64,000 nt of DNA from an uncultured Fibrobacter sp. (GCF_947305105.1 NZ_CAMZCS010000007.1:1-64000), one strand, 5' to 3'. Shown: positions 37,052-46,873, counted from the first letter of the stretch. Program-made: numbers and translations. Notes: generated by a model from the sequence alone, not told the origin.

Positions 37052-37684
37052 TTAAACGAGCCGCTCCTTCACGAGCCTGTACAAATCGGCGAAAACAGCC
37101 TCCGGGCTGCGGTCGGCATCGATAGCCGCAACGCAATCCGGGTAGTCGCGGGCCGCGGCCAGGTAACCCTGGCGCACCCTCTCGAAAAAGTCGGCCTTTT
37201 CCTGCTCCAGTCGGTCGGGTGCCTCGCCCCGCTTCGCGGTGCGCGCGCGTCCCCGCATCACGTCGATATCGAGCACCACCGTGAGTTCCGGGAAGCAACC
37301 GTCGCAGGTGAGTTCTGTCAGGCGTTGAACCATATCGGCACCGAGCCCGCGGGCATAGCCCTGGTAAGCAAAAGTGCTCCACGCGAAACGGTCGGCAATC
37401 ACCACCTTGCCCGCATCAAGCGCCGGCTGGATAATTTCGGCAATCACCTGGGCACGTGCCGCATTGTACAGCAAAAGTTCTGTCTTGTCGGCCATGACGC
37501 CCTTGAACGAGGGGTCCAGCAGAATCTCGCGGATGCGCTCCGAAATCTTCGCACCGCCCGGCTCGCGGAGCTTCACCACAGAATAACCCTCGCTTTCGAG
37601 AGCCGAAATAAGCATGTCAATCTGGGTCGACTTTCCCGAGCCGTCGATCCCTTCGAGGCTAAAAAAACGCTTTGCCGTATTCAT
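37052..37684 (-). CDS. tmk: Thymidylate kinase
   Basis: Phosphorylates dTMP to dTDP. 210 residues with P-loop GIDGSGKST at 12-20, the DRFAWSTFAYQGYARGL substrate block (DRY/DRF motif), and a lid region with arginines (RGRARTAKRGEAPDRLEQEK). Length and motifs are standard for bacterial Tmk. It starts 33 bp after dcuB and is followed by the nucleotidyltransferase gene after 20 bp, so probably in the same transcript. Confidence 0.95.
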   Translation of the reverse strand: MNTAKRFFSLEGIDGSGKSTQIDMLISALESEGYSVVKLREPGGAKISERIREILLDPSFKGVMADKTELLLYNAARAQVIAEIIQPALDAGKVVIADRFAWSTFAYQGYARGLGADMVQRLTELTCDGCFPELTVVLDIDVMRGRARTAKRGEAPDRLEQEKADFFERVRQGYLAAARDYPDCVAAIDADRSPEAVFADLYRLVKERLV

Positions 37685-37717
37685 GGGTACAAATATGCAA
37701 AATTTCCAGGAAACCGC

Positions 37718-39088
37718 CTAATAGAACAGTTTCACAAGCACCGTCCCGACGATAGTCGAAACGATGACGCTCACCAAACCCGGCCGCATGAAACTGTGGT
37801 TCAGGAGGTATTTGCCAATGACGGTGGTGCCCGAGCGGTCGAAGTTCACGGTCGCGATATCGGAGGGGTAGTTCGGGATGAAGAAGTACCCGTACACACT
37901 CGGCAGCACACCCAAAAGCACCGGGCCCTCGATACCGAGGCTGTAAGCGAGCGGCAACATCGCCACCACCACAGCGCCCTGCGAGTTGATGAGCACGCTC
38001 ACCGCAAAGAACGCAAACGCGATGGCCCACGGGTAATGCTGCACAATATCCTTGAGGCCGCCCTGCATCACGTCCATGTAGTTCGCGAAGTACGTGTCGG
38101 CAAGCCAGGCGATTCCGTAAATCGCGACGACAGCCACCATGCCGCTCTGCCACACCGCACCCGCCACAGCCTTCTTGGGGCTCGCCTTGCAGAAGATAAT
38201 CATGAACGCGGCAGCCGAAATCATCACAATCTGGATGATAATGTTCATGGCGAGCGGCTTCACCTGCGCCACGCCGTCAATGACTTTACCTGTAGGGAAC
38301 TTGGGACGGATGTCGTGCCCGATAATCTGGAAGACGGAGAACAGCACAATCACCGCGATGGCCGCAAGGAAGATGTACACCGCGCGCTTCGCCTCCTTGG
38401 GCACTTCCTTGTCGAGCACGGAAGCGGAACTGCCGTACATGTATTCCTTCATCTGCGGGTCCTTGAGTCGCGCCTGGAAGGCGGGATCCTTGTCGAGGTC
38501 GAGCCCGCGCCTGTAAGAGACAAGCGCCGCCGCCATGAGCCCACAAAGGCAAGCAGGAATCGTAATCGCGATGACCTGCAAATTGTTCACCTCGAAACCA
38601 TTCGCATTCGAAATGATCACGAACGACGCGACCGCGGCGGCGATGGGCGAGCAAGTGATGCCTACCTGCGATGCGACAGAAGCCACGCCACACGGGCGTT
38701 CCGGACGGATGCCCTTCTTAAGGGAAATATCGCAAATAATCGGCATCAAGGTGTAGACCACGTGGCCCGTACCCACAAGCACCGTAAGGAAGAACGTGCA
38801 GAGCGGAGCAAGAATCGTGATGTGGTTCGGGTGCTTGCGCAACAGCCGCTCCGCAATCTGGATAAGCCAATCCATGCCGCCGGAGGCCTGCATAATGCCC
38901 GCACAAGTCACCGCAGCAATGATGATGTAGATGACATCGGTAGGGGGCTTGCCCGGCTGCATGCCGAACCCGAGCACGAGAATCGCAAGCCCGATACCCG
39001 AAATCGCGCCCAGCGCAAGACTCCCGTAACGTGAACCCACGTATAACGCGAGCAGAACAATCAGCAGCTGGATAATCATCAAAGTCAT
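37718..39088 (-). CDS. dcuB: Anaerobic C4-dicarboxylate transporter, DcuA/DcuB family
   Basis: 456-residue inner-membrane carrier with about 10-12 membrane segments. Family blocks include YVGSRYGSLALGAISGIGLAILV at the N-terminus, QASGGMDWLIQIAERLLRKHP, and VGTGHVVYTLMPII with ICDISLKKGIRPERP. Dcu carriers exchange or export succinate and fumarate under anaerobic conditions, which fits a succinate fermenter. DcuA and DcuB cannot be separated with certainty from sequence alone; the symbol is a best guess. It lies 40 bp after the GLUG lipoprotein gene. Confidence 0.9.
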   Translation of the reverse strand: MTLMIIQLLIVLLALYVGSRYGSLALGAISGIGLAILVLGFGMQPGKPPTDVIYIIIAAVTCAGIMQASGGMDWLIQIAERLLRKHPNHITILAPLCTFFLTVLVGTGHVVYTLMPIICDISLKKGIRPERPCGVASVASQVGITCSPIAAAVASFVIISNANGFEVNNLQVIAITIPACLCGLMAAALVSYRRGLDLDKDPAFQARLKDPQMKEYMYGSSASVLDKEVPKEAKRAVYIFLAAIAVIVLFSVFQIIGHDIRPKFPTGKVIDGVAQVKPLAMNIIIQIVMISAAAFMIIFCKASPKKAVAGAVWQSGMVAVVAIYGIAWLADTYFANYMDVMQGGLKDIVQHYPWAIAFAFFAVSVLINSQGAVVVAMLPLAYSLGIEGPVLLGVLPSVYGYFFIPNYPSDIATVNFDRSGTTVIGKYLLNHSFMRPGLVSVIVSTIVGTVLVKLFY

Positions 39089-39128
39089 AAGGACCTCCCT
39101 ATGAATTCTAAACTATCAAAGATTTTCC

Positions 39129-40664
39129 TCATTCTTCCCAGTTGAAAACGGGAAACCCGTCATTAAGATTGGAATCATAAACGAATTCTTCACCCAGGAG
39201 TTCGGCAAAATCTTCTGATTTCATTTCTTTTGAGGTTTTAGGTGTCGCTACACCGCCGCCGTTGTTGAGGCCGAAGGGTTCCTGTTCGCCTCGCTTTAAA
39301 TAATAATAGTCAGCCATGGTGGTGTTGAAGTTGTAACCAATCATCAAACCCACCAAGGAATCCCCGTCAACCTTGCCCGTGGAATAAGCAGAACTAGTAA
39401 CGCCTTCTTCGTTATCACCCGCAATGCCACCGACATAAACAGAGCCAAAAATGTCACCCGTATTGTATGCAGATTCGGTAGTTGATTTTTTTGCATAAGC
39501 AATCAAACCAGCAGTATAATCCGTTCCAACAACATTTCCATCATTAGCAAGATTATTGTTTACGGTTCCTCCATCTATTCCAATAATACCCGCTGTATAT
39601 TTTTCACCCTCCACTGCGCCCCAATTTTTTACGTTTTTCATTTTTCCATAATCAGAATTCGTTGCATATAAATATCCAAAAAATCCCACAATTCCTGCCG
39701 TTCGATCTTTTCCGATAATTTTTCCAAAATTTTCCGCATTCGTTATTATTGAATTTATTTCTAAATTACCTGCTATTCCGCCAATCCTAGAGTTTCCCGA
39801 AATTTCTGCACTATTTTTTACATCAGAAATCTCGATATAGCAAGCACTACCTATAATTCCACCCACATAGTTTACCGCTGTTACAACTCCTTGATTTTCT
39901 ACATTTTCAATTTTGCCTGAATTTCTATAGCATCCTTGGTAGTTACCGATAGCACCACCCACGGCATCTTCCACACCTACAATGCTAGCTTTATTCACGG
40001 CATTCCTTAAAACAGCGGCATCAGAAATATTTCCAATAAACCCTCCCGTAAATTTTCCTCCCTTTACCCACGAATTCTCAATCGTCACATTCTGTACTGT
40101 TCCGCTAGAGTTGCCAAACAACCCATTATGCGAGCTTGTCGTATTGATAAACATTCCGCTTATAGTGTATCCGTCACCATCAAAATTTCCCGTAAATGGG
40201 ACGCTTGAATTTCCAATCGGAGTCCACTTGTGGAGCTTGGCGGAATCCCCGACCAAAGCGCCTTTCTTATCAATGACATTGCCCTTGTTCAACTTGATAT
40301 CGGCACCGAGCTTATAATACTTGCCCTGATATTCCTTTTCATTTGCATTCACGATAAATGAAAGATGCGCCAACTGCTCTGCCGTCTTTATAATGTAAGG
40401 GCTCAACTTGGTTCCCGCGCCACAAGCGAAATCCTTTGCCGTGGTTCCATCCCAAGGCTCACCCGACTCGCCCTCGCACTCCTCTTCAGATTCCTCATCC
40501 GAATGGCTTGACTGCTTTTTCTTGTCATTCTTACTTTTGGAGTTGTCCTCTTCGGAATCGCTTGTAGCCGAAGATTCGTCGTCCTGAGATGGGGGTGAAA
40601 CCGTACACGAGCAGACGGCGAATACCACTGCAAACCCTAATATCCCAAATAACGGATAGCGCAT
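39129..40664 (-). CDS. GLUG-repeat surface lipoprotein
   Basis: 511 residues. Lipoprotein signal (AVCSC, Cys20 likely), a very acidic Ser/Glu/Asp/Lys linker (about 21-75), then a beta-helix-like region: a start module (YIIKTAEQLAHLSFIVNANEKEYQGKYYKLGADI, FTGNFDGDGYTISGMFI) and about ten GLUG-type repeats with the pattern (V)GGIxG, for example NYVGGIIGSACY and VYVGGIAGDNEEGV. GLUG repeats occur in bacterial adhesins and extracellular proteins. CTTGAGGTTTTT precedes ATG. Base composition is lower in GC than its neighbours in the repeat part. A surface adhesion role is inferred only. Confidence 0.8.
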   Translation of the reverse strand: MRYPLFGILGFAVVFAVCSCTVSPPSQDDESSATSDSEEDNSKSKNDKKKQSSHSDEESEEECEGESGEPWDGTTAKDFACGAGTKLSPYIIKTAEQLAHLSFIVNANEKEYQGKYYKLGADIKLNKGNVIDKKGALVGDSAKLHKWTPIGNSSVPFTGNFDGDGYTISGMFINTTSSHNGLFGNSSGTVQNVTIENSWVKGGKFTGGFIGNISDAAVLRNAVNKASIVGVEDAVGGAIGNYQGCYRNSGKIENVENQGVVTAVNYVGGIIGSACYIEISDVKNSAEISGNSRIGGIAGNLEINSIITNAENFGKIIGKDRTAGIVGFFGYLYATNSDYGKMKNVKNWGAVEGEKYTAGIIGIDGGTVNNNLANDGNVVGTDYTAGLIAYAKKSTTESAYNTGDIFGSVYVGGIAGDNEEGVTSSAYSTGKVDGDSLVGLMIGYNFNTTMADYYYLKRGEQEPFGLNNGGGVATPKTSKEMKSEDFAELLGEEFVYDSNLNDGFPVFNWEE

Positions 40665-40763
40665 AAAAACCTCAAGAAGTCTCTGTCAAATATATATCAT
40701 ACTAAATTAAACAACAAAATAGGAACAATAAAAAATATGCAATTTTTTATTCCATCCCTTTCG

Positions 40764-42167
40764 CTACGCCGAAAATATCTCTTCCAATGTAATGTTTCTC
40801 TGGACCCATCGGGCAGAATAGGCATTTTGCTTTATAGGAGATGTCGTTACCAAAACGTTTGCGATGTTCTGCTTCTTCTTGAGTTTCGACTGCAAGAGAA
40901 GCATCTTATTTTCCATGCTTTCGGCATCCTTTTTGTCTAGCGAATAGGGAAGGGCTGTATACTTCATTTCGAACAAGTTGACAACCCTGTCTCCGCGCTC
41001 AATGACCATGTCAATTTGCGCCTCAGAAGAATACACGCTGTAAGTCTTTGTCGCAATCCCGCTAATTCCCAAAATATTCTTGATTTTTTCGGCATTGGCA
41101 ATGCAGAACCTTTCGAAACCGAGCCCACACCAGGTCTTGTGCGTACTCGTATTTTGCAAGTGCATCCATGTTTCACTATCGTAGTTGTCGCCTTTTTCAA
41201 GGAAGGTGAAATAGAACAGGCTAAAGAAATCAGCAAGTTGGTAAAGGTACGGAACACGCCCCAGTGCCTTGTATTTCCGGATAAACCCGCACTGTTCCAA
41301 TTCCGTCAATTTACGTGTAACGCCACCACCATCCGATACAGAAAGGGCTGCGATGATTTCGTCGCGAGTGAACCCGATTTTCTTTTCGGCAAGGACCTTG
41401 ATAATCGAAACATATTCTTCGCTATGCAAGAACAGAGAAGAATACAGACTCCGAAATTCCCCTTCGAGGAGGGCCGATTCGCTAAAGAATAATTTGTCTA
41501 TGTTTTGCGCTAAGCTAAGGCCCGGCATAAGAAGGTTCAAGTAATAGGGAATGCCTCCGAGAACCATATAACATTCTGTCACCATCTGGTAATCCCAGTA
41601 GATGTTTTTTGATTCCAGGAATTCCTTGACCTCGCCCACGTTGAACGGATTGAGTTTTAACTTATATGTAAGTCTATTGTGCAAGCCACCATGGTTTTCA
41701 ACAATCTTCTTCACCATCCACGAAGCCGCAGAACCGCAAACGACTAGCTTTATCGCTGGATCCGTAGAGGCGTAACTGTTCCAAAAATGCTCCAGCGCCG
41801 GTATGAATTTCGAACCTTTCGTGTCCATCCAAGGGACTTCATCCAAAAAGACAACTTTTTTTGCAGCGTTGTTCTGTTGCAGGAATGTTCGCAATTGTTC
41901 AAACGCGTCAAACCATGTCTGTGGAGCGGGAATGTCGACATTACCGGATGCAGTCGCCAACGCCGTCCTGAAATTGACCAGTTGGTCAGACAATTCCACA
42001 TTGTTCAAACCCGTCATGTAAAAGACAAGATTGTCTTTGAAAGTTTCGCGCACCAAATACGTCTTGCCAACACGGCGGCGGCCATAGACCATGATAAATT
42101 CGGGTTGCTCGGAAGCCATCAAGCGTAAAAGTTCCCTTTGTTCCTCTTTTCTACCGATTATGGGCAT
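40764..42167 (-). CDS. AAA ATPase with winged-helix and DUF234 nuclease-like domain
   Basis: 467 residues, family of archaeal-type ATPases with C-terminal DUF234. Walker A YGRRRVGKT at 28-36, Walker B VVFLDEVPW, a sensor-like LVVCGSAASWM, a winged-helix middle (IKVLAEKKIGFTRDEIIAALS, LTELEQCGFIRKY), and a C-terminal PD-(D/E)XK-like end (AQIDMVIERGDRVVNLFEMKY with D, E and K). The biological role of these ATPases is unknown; some are linked to mobile DNA or defence. Directly upstream lies a 52-bp tandem repeat. Codon use appears more AT-rich than its neighbours. Confidence 0.8.
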   Translation of the reverse strand: MPIIGRKEEQRELLRLMASEQPEFIMVYGRRRVGKTYLVRETFKDNLVFYMTGLNNVELSDQLVNFRTALATASGNVDIPAPQTWFDAFEQLRTFLQQNNAAKKVVFLDEVPWMDTKGSKFIPALEHFWNSYASTDPAIKLVVCGSAASWMVKKIVENHGGLHNRLTYKLKLNPFNVGEVKEFLESKNIYWDYQMVTECYMVLGGIPYYLNLLMPGLSLAQNIDKLFFSESALLEGEFRSLYSSLFLHSEEYVSIIKVLAEKKIGFTRDEIIAALSVSDGGGVTRKLTELEQCGFIRKYKALGRVPYLYQLADFFSLFYFTFLEKGDNYDSETWMHLQNTSTHKTWCGLGFERFCIANAEKIKNILGISGIATKTYSVYSSEAQIDMVIERGDRVVNLFEMKYTALPYSLDKKDAESMENKMLLLQSKLKKKQNIANVLVTTSPIKQNAYSARWVQRNITLEEIFSA

Positions 42168-42169
42168 AT

Positions 42170-42320
42170 TGACCTCGTTTTTGGCGCTTTTTACTAAAAA
42201 TAATCAAATTCCGCCAAAATTCCAACAGAAAAGTGGCGCTTTTTGAAGATTTTAGTCAAATTCCGCCAAAATTACGCCGCAAAAGTGGCGCTTTTTGCAT
42301 TTTTTTGTTGAATTCCGCCA
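42170..42320. repeat. 52-bp direct repeats upstream of the AAA ATPase gene
   Basis: CAAATTCCGCCAAAATT starts at 42205 and again at 42257, and a close variant begins at 42309: period 52 bp. Each copy is followed by AAAGTGGCGCTTTTT; a further partial copy (TTTTTGGCGCTTTTT) lies at 42177-42191, just before the ATPase start. The array is between the divergently placed 3' end of secA and the ATPase promoter, so it most likely serves the ATPase gene. Confidence 0.85.
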
Positions 42321-42323
42321 AAA

Positions 42324-42349
42324 AATCCCCGACCACCAGGTCGGGGATT
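42324..42349 (-). terminator. Rho-independent terminator after secA
   Basis: On the minus strand AATCCCCGACC, a 4-base loop and GGTCGGGGATT form a perfect 11-bp stem followed by TTTT. It lies 30 bp past the secA stop and adjoins the 52-bp repeats. Confidence 0.92.
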
Positions 42350-42378
42350 CTGTGTTAAGATTTGTTACAAAGTAGCGC

Positions 42379-45300
42379 TTATTCCACGTCCTTGCCGTGG
42401 CACTTCTTGTACTTGAGGCCGGAACCGCACCAGCACGGGTCGTTGCGGCCGAGCTTGGGGCCGGCCTGCTGAGCACGGCGGGCTGCTGCGACAACGTTGG
42501 GGTTCGTGTACGTGCGGCGAACAGCTGCCGGGCGAGTCCCCGGGAGTGCGGACTGCGGCATCGGCTGCGGTGCGCGCTGCTCCTCAGAAAGGGCGTTCGT
42601 CTTGGACGTTGCGGCCTGGCCCGCGAGGCCTGCGGCCTTGGCGCCTTCGGCGCTCAGCTGTTCAGATGCTTCTTGGGACGGCAATGCTTCAGCGGATGTC
42701 CCTTCGGCAGGCTCAGGGACCTTATCGGTTGGTGAGCCGGTTGATGAGCCTGTCGAATTAGTCGAACCATCGGCAGCCTTGCGTTCGGCGTCGATCTGTT
42801 CCTGGCTCTTGAGCTGGAGCTGGTCCGGCGAGACGGTCATGCCGTTCGGGAGCGTGATGCGGATGTTCAAGATGCGCAGCGCGGTGAGCGTCGCAATCTT
42901 CTCGAGGCAACCTTCGAACAGCTTGTAGCCTTCGCTCTTGTAGACCATCAGCGGATCCTTCTGAGCGTAGCCGTGGAAGCGGATGGCGTCCTTCAGCTGG
43001 TCCATTGCATACAAGTGTTCTTTCCACACCTGGTCGATGGTCATGAGCAAGAAGCGGCGTTCGATGTTGCGGAAGTCCGTATCCGGGATAATCTTCGTGA
43101 GCTTGTCGTAACGCACCTTGCAGAGGTTGATCACGTCTTCGAGCACCTGTTCCGGAGTCTTCTTCGTCGCGTCTTCGAAGCTCAGGTTGTATTCCATGCC
43201 GAGCGTACGCTGCAAGTCGGTATGCAGGCCTTCGAGGTTCCAGCTCTCGGGGTAGGTCTTGGCCGGAACATAGGCGGACACCTTGATATCGCAGGCGTCT
43301 TCGATGCGGTTCATGATTTCTTCGCGGATGTCTTCGCCGTTCAGGATGCGGCGACGGAGGCCGTAAATCACCTTGCGCTGCTCGTTCATCACGTTATCGT
43401 AGTCGAGCAAGTGCTTACGGATATCGAAGCTCTGGCCTTCCACGCGGCGCTGTGCACCACGGATACTGCGTGAAACGATCGGGTGCGTAATCACTTCGTC
43501 TTCGCCCACGCCAAAGCGGCTCATCAAGTTCTTCACGTTGCTGCCGCCGAAGATGCGCATCAGGTTATCGTCGAGGCTGAGGAAGTACTGGCTAGAACCC
43601 GGGTCGCCCTGACGGCCGGAACGGCCGCGCAGCTGGTTGTCGATACGGCGGGATTCGTGGCGTTCCGTGCCGAGCACGTGCAAGCCGCCCAGCGCCGTGA
43701 CTCCGGGGCCAAGAGCGATGTCAGTACCACGACCGGCCATGTTGGTCGCAATCGTCACCTTGCCTTCGTGACCCGCGTACTGGATGATTTCAGCTTCGCG
43801 GCTGTGGTTCTTCGCGTTCAAGACTTCGTGCGGGATGCCTTCCTTTTCCAAGAGGCCGTGCAGGTGCTCGGACTTTTCGATAGAAGCCGTACCCACGAGG
43901 AGCGGCTGGCCCTTGGCGTGGCGGTCCTTGATGTCGGCCACGATGGCGCGCCACTTCGCGTCTTCGCTCTTGTACACCATGTCCTGCATGTCCTTGCGGA
44001 TGCAGGGCTTGTTGGTCGGGATGACCCAGGTGTTCATGTTGTAAATCTTGATGAATTCCGTCGCTTCGGTTTCAGCCGTACCGGTCATGCCCGAAAGCTT
44101 CTTGTACATGCGGAAGTAGTTCTGGAACGTGATGGTCGCAAGCGTCTGGTTCTCGCGGCGGATAGGCACGTTCTCCTTGGCTTCGATGGCCTGGTGCATG
44201 CCGTTAGAATAACGACGGCCTTCCATGAGACGGCCCGTGTTCTCGTCGACGATGACGATTTCGCTGTCGCGCACGATGTAGTCCACGTCCTTCTCGTACA
44301 GGTACCAAGCACGCAGGGCGTTGTCAAAGAAGTGGACCCAGTCGGCATGTTCGCCGTACAGGTTCGTAATGCCCATCATCTCCTGGATGTGGTTCACGCC
44401 CTTCTCGGTCAACTGGATGTTCTTGTCCTTCTCGTCCACGGAGAAGTCCTTGTTCTTCACGAGCTTCTTCGATATCTCGTTCGCCTTCGCATACTTCTCG
44501 GTCGCGTCTTCGGCCGGGCCGCTGATGATAAGCGGAGTACGCGCTTCGTCGATAAGGATGGAGTCCACTTCGTCGACAATGCAGAAGTTGAGTTCGCGCT
44601 GCACCAGCTGGCTCGGTTCCACGGCCATGTTGTCGCGCAAGTAGTCGAAGCCGAACTCGTTGTTGGTACCGTAGGTCACGTCGCTGTTGTAGCTTTCGCG
44701 GCGCTGTTCGGAATCAAGACCGTTCACGATGAGGCCCACCGTGAGTCCGAGGAACTTATACACGAGGCCCATCTGCTTCGCGTCACGGCCGGCGAGGTAG
44801 TCGTTCACCGTCACCACATGTACACCGTGGCCTCCGAGGCCGTTCAAGTAAACCGGGAGAGCAGCGGCAAGCGTCTTACCTTCACCGGTGGCCATTTCGG
44901 CGATGGCGCCTTCGTGGAGCACGAGGCCACCGATCATCTGCACGTCGAACGGCATCATGCGGAACGGCTTCACCGAATCCGGATAGAGCTCGCGGACCTT
45001 CGCATAGACGGCGGCCGGCATGTAGACTTCCCATTCATTCTTGCCAGCGGCAAGTTCAGCCTTGGCGGCATCGGTGTACTGCTGCAAGTCACCAAGCTTG
45101 CTGAAGTCAAAATTGTTTTCGGGCTTGAAAATGTTGAAAATACCCAGACGGCGGTCGCAAGCTTCTTGGCAAACTGCGAAGGCTTCGACCTTGATGTCTT
45201 CGAGCGTGGCCCCGTTCTTGAGCTTTTCGCGGAACTCGGCGCTCTTCGCGGCGAGGGCGGCGTCATCCAAAGATTCCAGGGCCTTGCGGGCTTCATGGAT

Positions 45301-45387
45301 CTTGGCGATGACCGGGCGAAGTTTCTTCACCTTGCGTTCATGTGGGGTACCAAATGCCTTGTGGAGGATGGTATCGATAAGACTCAT
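42379..45387 (-). CDS. secA: Preprotein translocase ATPase SecA
   Basis: ATP-driven motor of Sec export, 1002 aa, about 100 longer than E. coli SecA. Helicase motifs are clear: MATGEGKTLAAALP (Walker A), VDEVDSILIDEARTPLIISG (DEAD-like), the preprotein-binding region, VTIATNMAGRGTDIALGPGV and the helical scaffold. The C-terminus carries the SEC-C zinc motif CWCGSGLKYKKCH. Extra length is mainly in the C-terminal linker (about residues 850-970), a low-complexity Ser/Thr/Ala/Glu stretch containing the peptide KVPEPAEG, encoded by a 19-bp repeat also found in parB. GGATTACTATG fits the start. Confidence 0.98.
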   Translation of the reverse strand: MSLIDTILHKAFGTPHERKVKKLRPVIAKIHEARKALESLDDAALAAKSAEFREKLKNGATLEDIKVEAFAVCQEACDRRLGIFNIFKPENNFDFSKLGDLQQYTDAAKAELAAGKNEWEVYMPAAVYAKVRELYPDSVKPFRMMPFDVQMIGGLVLHEGAIAEMATGEGKTLAAALPVYLNGLGGHGVHVVTVNDYLAGRDAKQMGLVYKFLGLTVGLIVNGLDSEQRRESYNSDVTYGTNNEFGFDYLRDNMAVEPSQLVQRELNFCIVDEVDSILIDEARTPLIISGPAEDATEKYAKANEISKKLVKNKDFSVDEKDKNIQLTEKGVNHIQEMMGITNLYGEHADWVHFFDNALRAWYLYEKDVDYIVRDSEIVIVDENTGRLMEGRRYSNGMHQAIEAKENVPIRRENQTLATITFQNYFRMYKKLSGMTGTAETEATEFIKIYNMNTWVIPTNKPCIRKDMQDMVYKSEDAKWRAIVADIKDRHAKGQPLLVGTASIEKSEHLHGLLEKEGIPHEVLNAKNHSREAEIIQYAGHEGKVTIATNMAGRGTDIALGPGVTALGGLHVLGTERHESRRIDNQLRGRSGRQGDPGSSQYFLSLDDNLMRIFGGSNVKNLMSRFGVGEDEVITHPIVSRSIRGAQRRVEGQSFDIRKHLLDYDNVMNEQRKVIYGLRRRILNGEDIREEIMNRIEDACDIKVSAYVPAKTYPESWNLEGLHTDLQRTLGMEYNLSFEDATKKTPEQVLEDVINLCKVRYDKLTKIIPDTDFRNIERRFLLMTIDQVWKEHLYAMDQLKDAIRFHGYAQKDPLMVYKSEGYKLFEGCLEKIATLTALRILNIRITLPNGMTVSPDQLQLKSQEQIDAERKAADGSTNSTGSSTGSPTDKVPEPAEGTSAEALPSQEASEQLSAEGAKAAGLAGQAATSKTNALSEEQRAPQPMPQSALPGTRPAAVRRTYTNPNVVAAARRAQQAGPKLGRNDPCWCGSGLKYKKCHGKDVE
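42698..42768. repeat. Repeat element inside the secA linker
   Basis: CCCTTCGGCAGGCTCAGGG (42700-42718) is the exact reverse complement of 54943-54961 in parB. It is followed by GGTTGGTGAGCC and GAGCCTGTCGAA phrases to 42768. Read on the secA strand it encodes KVPEPAEG and adjacent linker residues in frame. Confidence 0.8.
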
Positions 45388-45501
45388 AGTAATCCTTTAT
45401 AATAGCCGAGGGAAAACCCGCGGACTTGGCGTAGCAAAATTACGGGCTAAATTTAGCAAAAACTATGCCACGTCAAGGTCTGTCTTACATTGAAACATAC
45501 C

Positions 45502-45527
45502 AAAAAATCCCGCGGATTTCCGCGGGA
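45502..45527 (-). terminator. Rho-independent terminator after the patatin gene
   Basis: Minus-strand TCCCGCGG, a 4-base loop and CCGCGGGA, then TTTTTTGG. It separates the patatin gene from secA. Confidence 0.9.
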
Positions 45528-45557
45528 CTAAGAGGGAGATAATGTCAAATTCTGCGA

Positions 45558-46460
45558 CTACATTGTCGATTTCACGAACTTGACAACTTTCTGCTTGACG
45601 GAGTCGTAGTACTTGTCCCAAATATTGGAAACTTCCTTCGTCTTCTTCAAGTTGTCCATTTCGTAGGCACTTTCGACTTCCGGTGCGCAGCGGAAGATAT
45701 TATCCTTGCCGATATTGGCGCAGGCTTCAAAATAGTTGGAATTTCCGGTACGGGCAACCCACTCGTCCATGATGTAGGTGAGCCAGCCGAGAGCATTCTT
45801 CTTTTTCGGTGCGTTATTCGGGTGAATCATGCCCGTGTTGAAGGAGAGAATCTTGAACCCTTCATCCACAATAGCCTTGCAATCCTTCTTATCCGGCTTG
45901 CACGGATTCTTGATACCCGATTCCAAAGTCATAATGGGATCGTTTGCCCACATGCCACCATCGCAGAAAATCTTGCCATCGAGATTCAGCGTATCGAAAT
46001 AGGTCGGAGCGGAGCAGCTGGAGAGGATGGCGTAGGCGCGGTCCATCCAGTTGTCTTCACGGTTCCACACCTTCTCGACGCTTGCACCGTTCATGTAGGT
46101 GGTGGGGATGAAAATGGGCTTGCCGAATTCATCCATCTTGCCCGGGAAATACTTATACAGCAGTTTTTTCAGGTTGGCACTGTCGTAACGGTAGTAGTTC
46201 GATGCGAGTTCAGGAACCAACGTCCCCTTTCTTTTCGTGAAAATGGCCGCCAAGTTGTCATTATACATATTGTACAATTCATCGGCCGACAATTCAGCAC
46301 ATAGACCAGAAGCGATGATGGAACCTGTAGACGTACCGGCAAAAGCTGCACAAACATCGCCAAGCTTTTCTACGCCAAGATCCTTTTCGAGTCTACGCAT
46401 GAATTGGAGAGGGCCGATGCCGAGCGCACCGCCACCCGAGACAGAGATAACTAGTTTCAT
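45558..46460 (-). CDS. Patatin-like phospholipase
   Basis: 300-residue acyl hydrolase of the patatin/RssA type. Oxyanion-hole loop GGGALG at 9-14, nucleophile elbow GTSTGS at 42-47 (Ser45), and the catalytic Asp in CDGGMWAND. No signal peptide, so it is likely cytoplasmic or a secreted effector by another route. The C-terminal 100 residues are basic and hydrophilic. AAAGGAT precedes the start. It is followed by its own terminator and preceded by a 528-bp gene-poor region. Confidence 0.9.
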   Translation of the reverse strand: MKLVISVSGGGALGIGPLQFMRRLEKDLGVEKLGDVCAAFAGTSTGSIIASGLCAELSADELYNMYNDNLAAIFTKRKGTLVPELASNYYRYDSANLKKLLYKYFPGKMDEFGKPIFIPTTYMNGASVEKVWNREDNWMDRAYAILSSCSAPTYFDTLNLDGKIFCDGGMWANDPIMTLESGIKNPCKPDKKDCKAIVDEGFKILSFNTGMIHPNNAPKKKNALGWLTYIMDEWVARTGNSNYFEACANIGKDNIFRCAPEVESAYEMDNLKKTKEVSNIWDKYYDSVKQKVVKFVKSTM

Positions 46461-46780
46461 TTTTTATCCTTCCTTTGTATGGATTTCTCACTACAAGATA
46501 AACTAATTTCTTCTGAAAGATATATTTTTTTTGTAAAAAAATCTTACAATTTCAAGTCAATTTAAACCCGTTTTTCTTCGTTTTCTGTGGAGCTCCTTCC
46601 ATGTTATTTGTTGATAAATTGTTTATATACATCTTCTATGCATAAAAATTCAATTTTCAAATTTCACATCATATCCACAAGTGCACTTTGATGTAATGGA
46701 GTATTCCCCTTCAAAGGTAGCAACCTGATTTCGCTTTTTCCTATTGAAATTAAAGGCTTTTTTTGGCGTTTTTTCCAAAA

Positions 46781-46796
46781 AGTTTCACGTGAAACA
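46781..46796. promoter_or_regulatory. parS site 1
   Basis: AGTTTCACGTGAAACA: the full GTTTCACGTGAAAC palindrome, as bound by chromosomal ParB. Intergenic. Confidence 0.93.
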
Positions 46797-46873
46797 CTGG
46801 AATCACGTCTTGAACCCGTATGTCAGATGTTGATACGTTATCCTGTTTTATCCCAAATCTATCCACTAACGAA

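Noticed and set aside
42205-42320. 52-bp repeats considered as a CRISPR array
   Set aside because: The repeat part is mostly conserved through the whole 52-bp unit, without unique spacers of regular length, and no cas genes are near.
43483-45402. Open plus-strand frame of 639 codons
   Set aside because: Antisense to secA, with no independent evidence.
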